Source: Okeania sp. SIO1I7 (GTDB taxonomy: Bacteria; Cyanobacteriota; Cyanobacteriia; Cyanobacteriales; Microcoleaceae). Taken from it: a stretch of 64,000 nt of DNA. The stretch lies in contig JAAHGF010000016.1 of the NCBI GenBank assembly GCA_010672585.1, positions 72,882 to 136,881 of the forward strand, read 5' to 3'. Under the pieces are notes generated by a model. The model was not told the origin of the DNA, did not search any database, and saw only the letters and a program-made list of their open reading frames with translations. A program made the translations under genes and the position numbers. Within the stretch, counting starts at the first letter, position 1; every line of letters starts with the position of its first letter. Positions 18,624 through 28,727 of this stretch are shown here, one piece after another.

Positions 18624-19525
18624 ATGTTAAATAGAGAGGTCGAATTGTTGGAGTTTTGATTGCATAAGGAAGAAGAAGGTTTTAGTTATCTAGGAGATAA
18701 GGAAAAATCTTGCGTTTTTAAGTTTGATTTTTTTTTATATTTCCTACTAATCTTTCTTTCTACTGCTATAAGAATCTATTTCTTTGTCTTATACAGGCTC
18801 TCATATTAATGAGGTAGAGTATTTTTTTCTCTTCAGTTATTCTTTATTACCTTTCCAAAAATTGTCATATATCACTTAAATAATTAAAAGTTTACTAAAT
18901 TTTTTGTATCTAAAGTATCACCTGATTTTCAGAAATTCAATAGGTAATATCAAGTTCAGTTATCTATTTATCAAGATACAGCATATTTCAGGTAAATGAG
19001 GTACAAATATAAATGGTAAAGTGTTCGTAGTGCGGGCATCTTGCCCGCGATTAGTGTACCTTACTAATATGAAATACGCTGTGTTTAGAGTAGAGGCTAA
19101 TTATATTAGAAATAAGTATTTTCGTGGGCTGAATTTATGCCTTTATTTCAAACTACCTCTACATAAAAGTATCTTAATACCATTTCTCTGTAACAATGCG
19201 CTTAATAATTATTGCTCAGACCTTATTAAACTGACTATTCTCATCTTTATATTAAGTGCAACTTCATGGAGAAATGGTATTAGAAATTTTTCACCATTTC
19301 AGAATATTATCTTTTCTGGAGTGGGTTTAATTTCCCACTGTCTAAACTGTACTTAAAATTGTTTGTGGTTTGTAGACACGAAGTGGCGTGTCGAAGACTA
19401 TCCATAAGCAATTTTCCCTTCTGCCTTCTGCCTTCTGCCTTCTGCCTTCTGCCTTCTGCCTTCTGCCTTCTTCCTTCTTCCTTCTTCCCTCTTCCTTCTT
19501 CCTTCTTCCTTCTTCAATAAGAAAA
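18624..19525. repeat. Intergenic repeats: RepC copy, GGGCATCTTGCCC hairpin, heptamer tract
   Basis: RepC copy at about 18661-18772 (left arm GGAAGAAGAAGG, right arm TTTCTACTGCTATAAG). A hairpin with stem GCGGGCA and loop TCT is at 19032-19048, a member of the covarying GGGCA-AGA family. A tandem run of TGCCTTC and then CTTCTTC heptamers spans about 19416-19515. The long frame 19021-19356 is accidental. Confidence 0.65.
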
Positions 19526-19963
19526 CTATGCTAGAACTTTTAGAGCTTCTGGTTTGAGGATAACTTGAATTCCTGATTCAACTTTAACGTGCCACATACC
19601 ATTTGGTAATTGATTTAGCAGTTCTACAGGTTTACCTCGATCTTCTTCTAGTTCTGGACTTGGGGAATCAACTAAAATAACTGTTGTTTTGGTTGATTCT
19701 TTTGAAGATATTAAATTAGCAGATAAAGAGGGGTTTAGAGGGGGAGAATGTTCTGAGAGAGTTACTAACTGCATTCTCAGTTGATTTAGTTTATTTTGCA
19801 GTTCTTGATTTTCTTTTTGATATTGTTGTGATTGTTCTGTTAGTTCTTGATTTTCCTGGGTTAATCTTTGAACTTCTAGTTTTAATCTCTGAACTTCTAC
19901 ACATTCATCAATACTAACATTACAAGCTTTAGCTATAACTTTTTTAATTAGGGGGCTGTACAT
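19526..19963 (-). CDS. Hypothetical coiled-coil protein, 145 aa
   Basis: Residues about 24-70 form a strong coiled coil rich in Gln, Glu and Leu (VQRLKLEVQRLTQENQELTE). A Ser/Pro-rich linker follows, and a C-terminal segment of about 40 residues with LPNGMWHVKVESGIQVILKP that looks like a small beta fold. No signal peptide. I do not recognise the family. The stop lies only about 11 bp from the long heptamer tract at 19416-19515. Codon use is ordinary for the window and the frame is clean, so I think it is a real gene. Confidence 0.6.
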   Translation of the reverse strand: MYSPLIKKVIAKACNVSIDECVEVQRLKLEVQRLTQENQELTEQSQQYQKENQELQNKLNQLRMQLVTLSEHSPPLNPSLSANLISSKESTKTTVILVDSPSPELEEDRGKPVELLNQLPNGMWHVKVESGIQVILKPEALKVLA

Positions 19964-20902
19964 AACTTTTCAGTAAATAAATTAGAGTAAATTGTTTTTA
20001 TGGAGAGAGAAGTTATTCTTTTTCCTAGCTTCTCTTACCTTCTATTATCATCTTCTATTTTTCCCATAGAGTATGTGACCCCTTATCTGGTTTTAATGTG
20101 ATTAAAATCACTATAAAAATTATGGGTTAATTATGGGATAAATTTCCAGGATAATAAACTTGATATTTGATAGTAATTAATACTTACAGAAATTTGTTTT
20201 TTGAGTTAAATTGAAGTATAACTACTCAAATCTTTTATCGTCTTACTTAATTCAGGACTGTGAGTTAAGTAAGTACGCATAATGTATTAAAAAAGCCTAT
20301 CTCATCAATAATTTATTGATCCCTTCTATTTTAGAAGTTGAAAAGATTCTCACATATACTATCTGCTTTGTCAATATAATTTTGGAAATAGGGTTTTTAT
20401 TCTCAATGTAAAATCAACTATATTAAATATTACTACTTCCTTTGTTTATATATGGTCAGTTGATATATTTTATTTATAATTTTGTGAACGCTTACCTTTA
20501 GATGTATGATTGAGAAAATCTAGCATTTACGGTAAGAGTAAGATAGTCAATAATGAATAATGAATAATGAATAATTAATAATTACCTCTCCTTGAAAAGA
20601 AGAGGATTGACTCAAAGGAAAATTTTTGCTTGTTTATCTTTCAAAGGAGAGGCTTTAAACCTTAATTATTCGGTAATTTTTTGATATTTTCTCCCAAAAG
20701 CAATAAATTTTAATTTTTTTTTATAAAAGTTAACCAGGGAAAAAGGAAAACTTTTAATCTATATTTAATTGCAGAAACTATAAATAACTATAAATATTTA
20801 TCCAGAATTTATGTGATATAGAATCCAGTTATATAGTATATGTTTATAATTTTATAATTACTTTAATCTCCCCTACTCCCCTACTCCCAACTATACAATA
20901 AC
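19964..20902. repeat. AT-rich intergenic DNA with a RepE copy
   Basis: RepE at about 20548-20690: AATGAATAATGAATAATTAATAATTACC at one end, a CTCCTTGAAAAGAAGAGG core, and CCTTAATTATTCGGTAA at the other. 19964-20540 is AT-rich and shows nothing I can support. Confidence 0.65.
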
Positions 20903-21083
20903 GTAAGCATTCAGCTATCAGCAGTCAGCTATCAGCAATTAGTAATGAATAATTACTTTACTTATAAGGTTTTGTCCAGATACTTTGGCCGTAAATTTTT
21001 ATTATTTTTTCCATTTCAAAGGTTGCTTTTACGTGGACTCAAAATTAATGGCTGATAGCTAATAGCTGACGGCTGAATGTTAC
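20903..21083. mobile_element. RepA element with perfect 8-bp target duplication
   Basis: Ends GTAAGCATTCAGCTATCAGC and (reverse) GTAACATTCAGCCGTCAGC. Flanked by ACAATAAC at 20895-20902 and 21084-21091. 181 bp, no coding capacity. The 8-bp duplication and GTAA- ends match the IS66 family. Confidence 0.85.
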
Positions 21084-21123
21084 ACAATAACTATTCAACC
21101 AGACATGATATGAGGCACGAATT

Positions 21124-21383
21124 ATAGCAGTCTCAGGAAAGGTTAGGACAGATAAAAAGCTTAAAACTCAGACAATGTCATTTCAGTTATCAGTTATCAG
21201 TTATCAGTTAGCCTCCTGTCGGAGGAACTGCGTTAACAGTACCTCTGCAATAAGGAGATTTGACATAAGGAATATCCTCTTTTTTATCCCCTTAAAAGGG
21301 GAGGCGCATACCCACAATTTTTCGGTAAGATTTTTCCTTCTTCCTTCTTCCTTCTTCCTTCTTCCTTCTTCTGCGATACTATA
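21124..21383. mobile_element. RepC element split by a RepH element
   Basis: RepC halves at 21124-21177 (TATAGCAGTCTCAGG ... CAGACAATG) and about 21334-21383 (heptamers, then TCTGCGATACTATAG). Between them is RepH (about 21178-21333) with TCAGTTA heptamers, GGAGGAACTGCG, a CCCCTTAAAAGGGG hairpin and ACAATTTTTCGGTAAG. The same RepH is present, inverted, at about 24160-24290 and 35680-35810. Confidence 0.7.
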
Positions 21384-21411
21384 GTGAAACTCTGTTTTGA
21401 TGCTTTTAAAT

Positions 21412-23793
21412 TTATCTGAAACTATCAGGAAACTCAGTCTTCAATACAGGCAAAACTGGACAAGGTTTTTGCTCCTGTAAATTGTCTGGTTTATTCCAAG
21501 TAAAAGGAGCTAACTTAGCAGCAGACATCCACAACAAACGTTTTGCTCTAGTCATAGCAACATATAGTAACCGAAATTCCTCTGCCGTTTTCAGATATCC
21601 TGCTTGTTTCCAAGCAGTAGAAATATCTGGTAAATCTTGCCCTTGTAAACTGGCACGAATTTGCGCCCTTGCAACTTCAGCTAAGTCAAATTCTCCTAAA
21701 AAATTCACCTGTGGTAAAACTCGTAAATTACCAGGAATTATATTTTCATGTAAAAAAGGTAAAAACACATAATCCCAATCTAAACCCTTAGCTTTATGCA
21801 TAGTAATAATAGTAAGTTGCTGAGGGCGAGTATAATTTTTCTCTGCATCTTCATCCACTTCAACAGGTTCAAATCTCTCAGAACCTACAATTTCACTTAA
21901 AACTTCTAATATAGAATTCATCGAACTATTATCAAAAGTTTGTTTAGCAACTCTTTCTGCTAACTTATCCGCAGTTGCTAAATCTGACTGTTGATAATTT
22001 AAAGCTAAAGCAAGAAAAGAAATTAATTGATACAAAGGTAATTCTGATTTTGCCCTAAGTAAAGTACGACAAAAATCACGACATTTACGCACCTTTTCTG
22101 ATTGATAAGGATCTAGAGGTCCTGGGTAAAGAAACTGTTCTGGTACAGAAGCAAAAACATTATAATCTTGCTTAGGAATTAAGTGTCTATCGCCCAAAAC
22201 TTTCAAAGCAGATTTTAAATAATCTGGAGAATGAGGGCGGTCAATAAATTGCATTAATGCCAATATTTCTGCTGGAATTTGAGAGTGACGTGCCCCTTGA
22301 GAAACATCATGTATTGAAATATTTTGTTTGCCTAAATCAATATCTATTCCATATTTTCCAGGATTAGAAAAAGTATCTGTAATAAATCTACCTTGTTTAT
22401 TTTCCCTTACTAATACAGCAAAATTACCTTTTGGATTTTCTTTAAATAAATTAATTATGCGTTTACCCATCAACTCAAGCGTTTGGTAAATATCCCGAGG
22501 TTCATATATTTCTAAACCACCACCAGTAGCTGGAGGATTATTATTTGCCGGGTGAATATTTTGGTCTCGAAAAGGTTTTTCTATTCCGGTTAATTCTGAA
22601 TTATTTACCCATTTCAACACATAATTAGCTGCATCTATAATTTTTTGACAACTACGACCTGCTTGTTCCATAGTCGCCAACTTATTTAATTGTTCGCAGT
22701 CTTCACAAAATTGCCGAAAATCTATTGGATCTGCTGGAGTAAATGTGGAATTAATTGCTTGGTTTGGGTCTCCAACACGCATGAGGTTGAGATGATTTAA
22801 TTGTGATAATTTCTGTTCTTGAGAAATCCCATTATCTTCTGAATTACCATCATCATTTTCACTTGAATTAGCCAGTTTTTTTAAAAGTTTAGTTTGCAAA
22901 GGCGTAGAATCTTGAGCTTCATCTTCAAAGACTGCAAAAACTTGATTTTGCCACATTTTTCTAGCACCTTCATTTTCTAATACCCGCAACGCTGCTAAAA
23001 TCATTTCATCGTAGTCAATTAATTGATTTTCCCTCAATATTTCCTGATAGATTTGATATAAATTAGCTGCAATACTCACAACTTGATAATGGTCATTAAT
23101 TTTGTCTCGTAATTGCCATAAATCTTCTGGTTTAAGACCAGAACTTTTTGCTTGTTGAATTGCTTTCCAAGCTAATTGAGGTAATACTTCAGTGCGTAAA
23201 ACTGACTGCCTTCTTAAACGTTCAGTTTCTTCTCCATCAAATTGAACTCCTTCAATTAAAAGTTGATAATGTCTGGGATTATTTGCAATCCAATTTTCTA
23301 CACAAGTGCGAGTTATTCTGTTACTTGGAGTGGGAAGGATTAAAGTAGTATTTTCTAAATCTAACTCAGATAATTCAGGATGACGTAGGGCAATACTCAA
23401 AGCCAAACCATGTAAAGTATGAACAACAAAACTGCCTTGAGGTAAAGATAATTCCTTTAAATATTCGCGAATTTTAACTTTAATATTACTAGCTGCAGAA
23501 CGGGTAAAAGTAACAACAATTAATTGACGATTACTATGTAACTGATAACCAGCGATCGCTAAAGCTGCTGCTGCTGCCATACCATAAGATTTTCCTGCTC
23601 CAGGAACTGCTGAAACTGCTAAAGGTCCTCCTTGCCAGTCAGCCATTTGTTGTTGCCCAGGCCGTAAATTAGAACGAATTTGTTGAATTGCTTTTTCTCT
23701 TAAACTTGCCAATGATAAGCCAATTTCTGTATTCTTTATATTCGTTTTAATATCAGTATATGGAGGCAAATTGTTATTGAAATCGTCAGTCAC
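21412..23793 (-). CDS. UvrD/Rep-type superfamily I DNA helicase
   Basis: 793 aa. ATP-dependent 3'-5' translocase presumably in repair or replication restart. Motif I AVSAVPGAGKSYG (near residue 60), Ia VVTFTRSAASNI, motif II FEDEAQDSTPLQ, motif III RVGDPNQAIN, motif V TIITMHKAKGLDWDYVFLP, motif VI LLYVAMTRAKRLLW. All motifs look intact. Starts with GTG at 23793; no better start is visible. The upstream 370 bp are a composite tandem repeat, so the promoter lies in or beyond repeat DNA. Not clearly one of UvrD, Rep or PcrA; similar single genes occur in other cyanobacteria. Confidence 0.92.
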   Translation of the reverse strand: MTDDFNNNLPPYTDIKTNIKNTEIGLSLASLREKAIQQIRSNLRPGQQQMADWQGGPLAVSAVPGAGKSYGMAAAAALAIAGYQLHSNRQLIVVTFTRSAASNIKVKIREYLKELSLPQGSFVVHTLHGLALSIALRHPELSELDLENTTLILPTPSNRITRTCVENWIANNPRHYQLLIEGVQFDGEETERLRRQSVLRTEVLPQLAWKAIQQAKSSGLKPEDLWQLRDKINDHYQVVSIAANLYQIYQEILRENQLIDYDEMILAALRVLENEGARKMWQNQVFAVFEDEAQDSTPLQTKLLKKLANSSENDDGNSEDNGISQEQKLSQLNHLNLMRVGDPNQAINSTFTPADPIDFRQFCEDCEQLNKLATMEQAGRSCQKIIDAANYVLKWVNNSELTGIEKPFRDQNIHPANNNPPATGGGLEIYEPRDIYQTLELMGKRIINLFKENPKGNFAVLVRENKQGRFITDTFSNPGKYGIDIDLGKQNISIHDVSQGARHSQIPAEILALMQFIDRPHSPDYLKSALKVLGDRHLIPKQDYNVFASVPEQFLYPGPLDPYQSEKVRKCRDFCRTLLRAKSELPLYQLISFLALALNYQQSDLATADKLAERVAKQTFDNSSMNSILEVLSEIVGSERFEPVEVDEDAEKNYTRPQQLTIITMHKAKGLDWDYVFLPFLHENIIPGNLRVLPQVNFLGEFDLAEVARAQIRASLQGQDLPDISTAWKQAGYLKTAEEFRLLYVAMTRAKRLLWMSAAKLAPFTWNKPDNLQEQKPCPVLPVLKTEFPDSFR

Positions 23794-23794
23794 C

Positions 23795-24160
23795 TTGTTT
23801 TAAATAAAAAGTTAAAAATTAAAATATAGCGTTTATCAAGTTACTGAGTAACAGTTGTTTTTTTTATTCCCTACTCCCTACTCTGTTTTAAATCAAAAGT
23901 TAAAAATTAAAATATAGCATTTCTGAAGTTACTGAGTAACAGTTGTTTTTTTCTTTTTTATTCCCTACTCCCTACTCCCTACTCCCTACTCCCTACTCCT
24001 TACTCCCTACTCTGTTTTAAATCAAAAGTTAAAAATTCAAATATAGAGTTTCTGAAGTTACTGAGGAACAGTTGTTTTTTTCTTTTTTATTCCCTACTCC
24101 CTACTCCCTACTCCCTACTGCCTACTCCGTTTTAAATCAAAAGTTAAAAATTAAAATATT
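23795..24160. repeat. Composite tandem repeat with CCCTACT heptamers
   Basis: The unit starts GTTTTAAATCAAAAGTTAAA, continues ATATAGNNTTTCTGAAGTTACTGAGTAACAG in pieces, then TTTTTT and a variable number of CCCTACT heptamers. Units begin at about 23795, 23884, 24013 and 24128 (the last truncated). Unit lengths of about 89, 129 and 115 bp differ mainly through heptamer number. The array abuts the start of the helicase gene. Confidence 0.8.
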
Positions 24161-24323
24161 ACCGAAAAACTGTGGGTATGCGCCTCCCCTTTTAAGGGGA
24201 TAAAAAAAGAGCATATTCGCCAAGGTCAAGCCTCCTTATTACAGAGGTACTGATAACTGATAACTGATAACTGATAACTGAAATTACCAGTGAATATTTA
24301 AATTTATTTTTGCCGAATTCAAT
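24161..24323. repeat. RepH copy
   Basis: ATTACCGAAAAACTGTGGG, CGCCTCCCCTTTTAAGGGG hairpin, CCTCCTTATTACAGAGG, then four TGATAAC heptamers and TGAAATTACC. Inverted relative to the copy at 21178-21333. Confidence 0.7.
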
Positions 24324-24444
24324 GAGTGCATTTCATATTTGCAAAAATACTAATTTTCTTATATATTCCCTGTTGCCAGATGAGCTGTTGCCTGTTGCCT
24401 AAAAGCGATAATTTTTTGGCTTTATTCAAAATTAAGATGCATCC
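24324..24444. mobile_element. RepB element with perfect 8-bp target duplication
   Basis: 121 bp, ends GAGTGCATTTCA and (reverse) GGATGCATCTTA; flanked by AATTCAAT at 24316-24323 and 24445-24452. The right duplication contains the stop codon of the histidine kinase gene, so the insertion hit the very end of that gene without changing it. Confidence 0.85.
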
Positions 24445-24447
24445 AAT

Positions 24448-25551
24448 TCAATCTACTTCAGCTATGGGAAAATGAAGGTAAAAAGTTGTACCAGTAGATG
24501 GACTTGATTCAAAAAAAATCTTCCCATGATGGGCATCAATAATTGTCTTAACAATAGCAGTTCCCAATCCAATACCACCCTGTTTTCCATAACTTACAAA
24601 AGCTTCAAATAATTTATTCTGAATTTCTTGAGGAATACCAGGACCATTATCTGAAAAAGTAATTTCAACTAATCGATCTTTTCTTCTAGCTCTAATTTCT
24701 ATTTTGCCTTCAGATTGATCCAGAGCTTCTACAGCATTAGATAATAAATTTTGTAGGGCACGATTAATTTTATTTTCATCAGCATTTATGATTAAACCCT
24801 CTTCAACAGAAACTATCAATTCTACAGAAGCAAAATCAATATAAACCTGGTTTAATTTGGCAAAATTTTGTAAGAGTTTAGCAATATCAATTAACTGACA
24901 ATATAATGTTGTATTCCCCTGAGAAAAAGCAAGGACTTCTTCTGCCATATTTAACATTCTCTGAACTTGCATTGAAATTAGATCGCACCATTCTTGACTC
25001 TCTTGATCGGGATGAAGTTCTTTTAACATTGAACTTGATAATTGAATACCAGTGAAAGGACTTCTAAAATCATGAATAATAGTATTTACCATCTCTCCAA
25101 TCAAAGTCATTTTTTCCTTATAAGCTAATTGATTGACATAATCAGTCGTCACAGTTCGCAATCTTTGAGATAAAAAACTCAATATTTGTAAGACGATATC
25201 TCCTTTTGTATTAGCTAATATCTCTGTTATGGATTCATAGTAAATTTTCGCCAAAACTGTTTCCTGAGATGTAACTACCCTAGCACTTCTTGGCTTTCTA
25301 TCTATAATCCCTAACTCTCCCAAATAACCATTAGATTGAACAGATGTAATCACAACATAATTATTACCTTCACCACTCCTTTTACTAACTTCTACTTCAC
25401 CTTCTAGAACTAAAAATAAAGAATCTGAATCATCACCTTCTTCAAAAATAACCTCTCGGGGATTGAATTTTTTAATAATAGCAATCTGGGAAATTTGTGC
25501 AGCTTGCTCAGGTGCAAAATAGCGAATAAACTGATGTGATTCTAGTTTCAT
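24448..25551 (-). CDS. Sensor histidine kinase with cyclic-nucleotide-binding domain
   Basis: 367 aa from the ATG at 25551; a TTG start 84 bp upstream would add 28 residues but is less likely. Residues about 10-125 are a cNMP-binding domain (EVIFEEGDDSDSLFLVLEGE, GYLGELGIIDRKPRSARV, the phosphate-binding cassette). Then an H-box IIHDFRSPFTGIQLS (His near 175) and a HATPase_c domain with N-box NLLSNAVEALDQ, G1 DNGPGIP and G2 GGIGLGTAIV. No membrane segment, so a soluble kinase that senses a nucleotide or other ligand. No response regulator adjoins it; the partner is elsewhere. Confidence 0.9.
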   Translation of the reverse strand: MKLESHQFIRYFAPEQAAQISQIAIIKKFNPREVIFEEGDDSDSLFLVLEGEVEVSKRSGEGNNYVVITSVQSNGYLGELGIIDRKPRSARVVTSQETVLAKIYYESITEILANTKGDIVLQILSFLSQRLRTVTTDYVNQLAYKEKMTLIGEMVNTIIHDFRSPFTGIQLSSSMLKELHPDQESQEWCDLISMQVQRMLNMAEEVLAFSQGNTTLYCQLIDIAKLLQNFAKLNQVYIDFASVELIVSVEEGLIINADENKINRALQNLLSNAVEALDQSEGKIEIRARRKDRLVEITFSDNGPGIPQEIQNKLFEAFVSYGKQGGIGLGTAIVKTIIDAHHGKIFFESSPSTGTTFYLHFPIAEVD

Positions 25552-26589
25552 TTTATAGTGGGATATAGTATGTCTTTCGGTTAGGTAGTCTTGTTGATAA
25601 TAGATGAATTTATCATCAAAAATATTCAGTGTCAAAAGTTGTAAATTCTATGATACAACAAAAATTTGAGGCAAAATAGATAGATAAATCAAAATTCATA
25701 ACTTTATTGATATTTAGCTATAGCATAAAAGCTATCCCCTATATTTTTACGGATATATTTTTATTATTAATCAACTAGATAAGAAATAAAGCCATCGCTT
25801 GAGCTGTAGCTAAAAACTCCTAAGTTTATATAATAGTAAATATTTTGATTCAGCTAGTTTACCGTTGCTTTTATTAGTTATTGCTTCATAAAATCTCTTT
25901 GACTAGACAATCAATATAGGATATGGACTAAACTGATTACTAAGTTTGTTTTCAAATAGCACTATTTTTTATGTGAAGTCCGGAATAATAATTATCCCCA
26001 GATTAGGTAAAATATAGTTTAATACACTTGATATTAAACAAGCCTAAAACTTACCTCCTAATTTTTTCCTCTATCCAAGACTCTATTATAAATTACATAT
26101 TGATTAGTTCTGTTAGAGATGAAGGGTTAACAACTGTTGACTAAAATCTGTAATACCAAATTAGTTGGTAGGTAGGTAGGTGATAGGTGGTAGGTGTTAA
26201 GTGTTAGGTGGTAGGTGTAATACCAATTTTATGTGAGGTGGCACAGAATTATGAAATTTATTAACTTGTCTGTCTCTATCTACAGTCAACTCTGATTAAG
26301 ATATTATTCTATGCAACTTAGAAATGAATTTGGTATAAAAAAAGTGATAGGTATTGCCTTGGGAGTTATTGCAGTCGAAGCAAAGGACGTGGACATATCA
26401 AAAGCTTAAAACTCAGGCAACGCAAGATGTTTTCTTATTCCTTCTTCTCTCTTCCCTGTTACTTGTGCTATACCTTGGAGAAGGGTCTTGAGTTCAATCG
26501 GCCTCTATTACACTAAAATAAATAATGCCACTAAATCTTAATATAGTGGCATTACAGACCTAATTATAGAGTTTTTTTATTTTCTCACA
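25552..26589. other. Intergenic region with GGTAGGTG run and a RepC copy
   Basis: 25552-26150 is AT-rich with nothing I can support. 26152-26345 has TAATACCAAATT / AATTTGGTATA arms around GGTAGGTG iterations. RepC lies at about 26371-26475 (TTGCAGTCGAAGC ... AAAGCTTAAAACTCAGGCAA ... GTGCTATACC). A terminator hairpin for the minus-strand gene is listed separately. Confidence 0.6.
26524..26553 (-). terminator. Terminator-like hairpin after the secreted-protein gene
   Basis: Perfect stem AATGCCACTA / TAGTGGCATT with a 10-nt loop, 36 bp downstream of the minus-strand stop at 26590. The following tract on the minus strand is TTATTTATTTTA, so the U run is broken. Confidence 0.65.
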
Positions 26590-27168
26590 TTACCATAATC
26601 CTCTGACAGGAGGAGGTGGTTGTGGTGGCCGCGTAATAGGAGGAGGTGGCTGAAGTGGTGGAAACTCTATAATAGGAGGACCCTGGAAATTGTATGTTGG
26701 CAACTGAACTTCTACCCGTTCATAATTATAATCTGGGATGACTTTAAAAAAGTCTATACAACCACAAGGGTCTTCAGGGTCATCATTCTTTTTGCCCACA
26801 ATTGCATAGACCCGCATTCCAGGTACTAGACCTGCTATTTCCATTGTATGTCTAGGAGAAAAAAATAGAGTTCGTAGTTGACCACGTTCCTCTTCAGGAA
26901 TTGTGACATAAGTAGGTTCACCATCATTAGGTGCAATGCCAGGAATGCCTAATTCTGCTTCTTCATCTACTAAAATTGTGACTACATTACCGATAATACC
27001 TTTAACATAACCAACAATCTCCATTTGATTTGCTCCCCCTGCCCTAATTCTTTCCCTTTGGGCAACTTTCTCATTTTCAGGAGCAGCGATCGCCGGATAA
27101 ATTGTTCCAAATGTAATTAATATTGACAAGCAACCACTTGCCAAGTTTGTATATTTTGGAAGACGCAT
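26590..27168 (-). CDS. Secreted proline-rich hypothetical protein
   Basis: 192 aa with a Sec signal peptide: basic start MRLPKY, hydrophobic stretch to about residue 27, likely cut after YPAIAA. The mature part contains an acidic domain (MEIVGYVKGIIGNVVTILVD ... LVPGMRVYAIVGKKNDD) with a CGC pair, and ends in a Pro-rich tail (PPPPITRPPQPPPPVRGLW). TGAGGT stands before the ATG at 27168. Probably periplasmic or wall-associated. I do not recognise the family. Single gene with its own terminator. Confidence 0.8.
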   Translation of the reverse strand: MRLPKYTNLASGCLSILITFGTIYPAIAAPENEKVAQRERIRAGGANQMEIVGYVKGIIGNVVTILVDEEAELGIPGIAPNDGEPTYVTIPEEERGQLRTLFFSPRHTMEIAGLVPGMRVYAIVGKKNDDPEDPCGCIDFFKVIPDYNYERVEVQLPTYNFQGPPIIEFPPLQPPPPITRPPQPPPPVRGLW

Positions 27169-27787
27169 GACTACCTCACCAAATTTTGTCTAAGTGTCTA
27201 AGTTAAAATCTGTTTTCACAGGCTTAACTGGACATTGATTAATTGATTGGTTATTTTTATAACAACCTCATCAGGAGCTTACCATCAACGTTTATTTTTG
27301 GCAAGTAATTTTACTTTATATTGCGATTGAGATGAACAGGCAAACTATTTGTATTACTTTCATTAAAAATACCTAGATATAGCCTCTGTTGCACTTACCA
27401 GAAAATAAGTTTACTAATTCGCAACTTAATCTTAATCTTTGGTTCAAAGCAATATAGCAACCCTAGATTTTGGTTCTAATATTTTAGTATGAGTAATATA
27501 GTCATCAAGTTCTAAATTATAAAGACTTAGAGAGAATTTTTTTATGTATAAGGCTTTCAGATTTTCTTTTTATAGCAACTTGTTTTTTCTAAAAAATGAC
27601 TCTATATATCTAGAATATCTATAAAAAAATTACTAAAAATATAGCAACCACATTGTACTTTTCATATTTTAGTTCTACTCAGCCAATATATTTTTTGGGT
27701 ACTACTATTGATAGTAATTTTATTCAACTTAATTTGCAGCATTTTTTTGATTAATTGTCATCAAACTTTGCTCCAAAATATTAGTAA
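27169..27787. other. AT-rich intergenic region
   Basis: Upstream of the secreted-protein gene. No repeat family, frame or structure I can support in it. Confidence 0.5.
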
Positions 27788-28210
27788 TTACTGATGAGAA
27801 TTTTCTCCTGATTTAATTTTTTTTTCTTCAGGCATATATTCTTCAATATTAATAGATGCTATTCCCTTAGATTCAACCAACTCAAACATTGACCCTAATT
27901 GTACCCAGATCAACAAGGCAGTTGGAAACACGACTATTGCACCTATGACAATAGATAACCATTCAACAATATTAAAGATAGAAAGACTAGCTGATACACA
28001 CAAAAAGATAAATAAAGTCATGCTCAAATAAGCAGTAATAAGATTAGGTGTTTGATAACCTATTTGCTTTTGAGAGACTTTGTTTTTCAGCCATAGTGTT
28101 AATTTATACTCCAACATATCTTTAAAAATAACTCCCAAGATAATGGAGAAAAATAACGTTAACTGAATGACTGTGTAGACAGGAAAATCAAAAAAAGTAT
28201 GAATGTACAT
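27788..28210 (-). CDS. Hypothetical membrane protein, three to four helices
   Basis: 140 aa from the ATG at 28210 (a TTG 15 bp upstream is possible). Hydrophobic segments at about residues 8-30, 62-80 and 88-108 and a charged C-terminal tail with EEYMPEEKKIKSGENS. No motif I recognise. It stands alone in the middle of 1.4 kb of noncoding DNA. The clean frame and alternating hydrophobicity support a real gene; function unknown. Confidence 0.6.
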   Translation of the reverse strand: MYIHTFFDFPVYTVIQLTLFFSIILGVIFKDMLEYKLTLWLKNKVSQKQIGYQTPNLITAYLSMTLFIFLCVSASLSIFNIVEWLSIVIGAIVVFPTALLIWVQLGSMFELVESKGIASINIEEYMPEEKKIKSGENSHQ

Positions 28211-28310
28211 TTTGTTTAACCACAAATATTAACAATTGTAAATCATATCATATTTGTAGATAGTAAAGAAGACACAAAAAATATTGTTAGCAAAGAATTA
28301 AAGATATAGT

Positions 28311-28424
28311 AGAAGGAAAAAGGAAAAAGCAAGAAGCAAGAAGCAAGAAGCAAGAAGGAAAAATATTGCTTTGTCTGAGTTTGAAGTTGTCTATCTGTCC
28401 TAACCTTTCTTTCGACTGCTATAA
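28311..28424. mobile_element. RepC element
   Basis: Left arm TATAGTAGAAGG, CAAGAAG heptamers, TTGTCTGAGTTTGAAG core, right arm CTTTCGACTGCTATA. 114 bp, no coding capacity. A partial CTCACGCTTCTTGG...TATAGCA end of the 8455-type element follows at about 28450-28485. Confidence 0.75.
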
Positions 28425-28498
28425 TCAGAGTAAAAAAAATTATGATGAATTTTGAACCTCACGCTTCTTGGAAACTATAGCAATTCCTTAAAATAATG

Positions 28499-28727
28499 GT
28501 AAGCATTCAGCATTCAGCATTTAGCATTTCCTAGGTCATGCTGCGCAAACAGATACATGAACATATTCAAGAAATTACTAAGGTTAGCTGAAGACATTTT
28601 TTTTATAAGTTTTAATTCTCCTTGGAGACTAATTCCTATTTTGAGCTGATAATGAGCTAACAACTCATAGCTGATAGCTGTTAACGCAGTTCCTCTGAAA
28701 GAGGCTAGCTGATGGCTGAATGCTTAC
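28499..28727. mobile_element. RepA element with perfect 8-bp target duplication
   Basis: 229 bp. Ends GTAAGCATTCAGCATTCAGC and (reverse) GTAAGCATTCAGCCATCAGC; flanked by AAATAATG at 28491-28498 and 28728-28735. Contains SDR sequence (ATGCTGCGCAAACAG) near 28548. Confidence 0.88.

Noticed and set aside
19021-19356. 111-codon frame after ndhB
   Set aside because: Starts in a hairpin repeat, cysteine-rich random composition, no ribosome-binding site.
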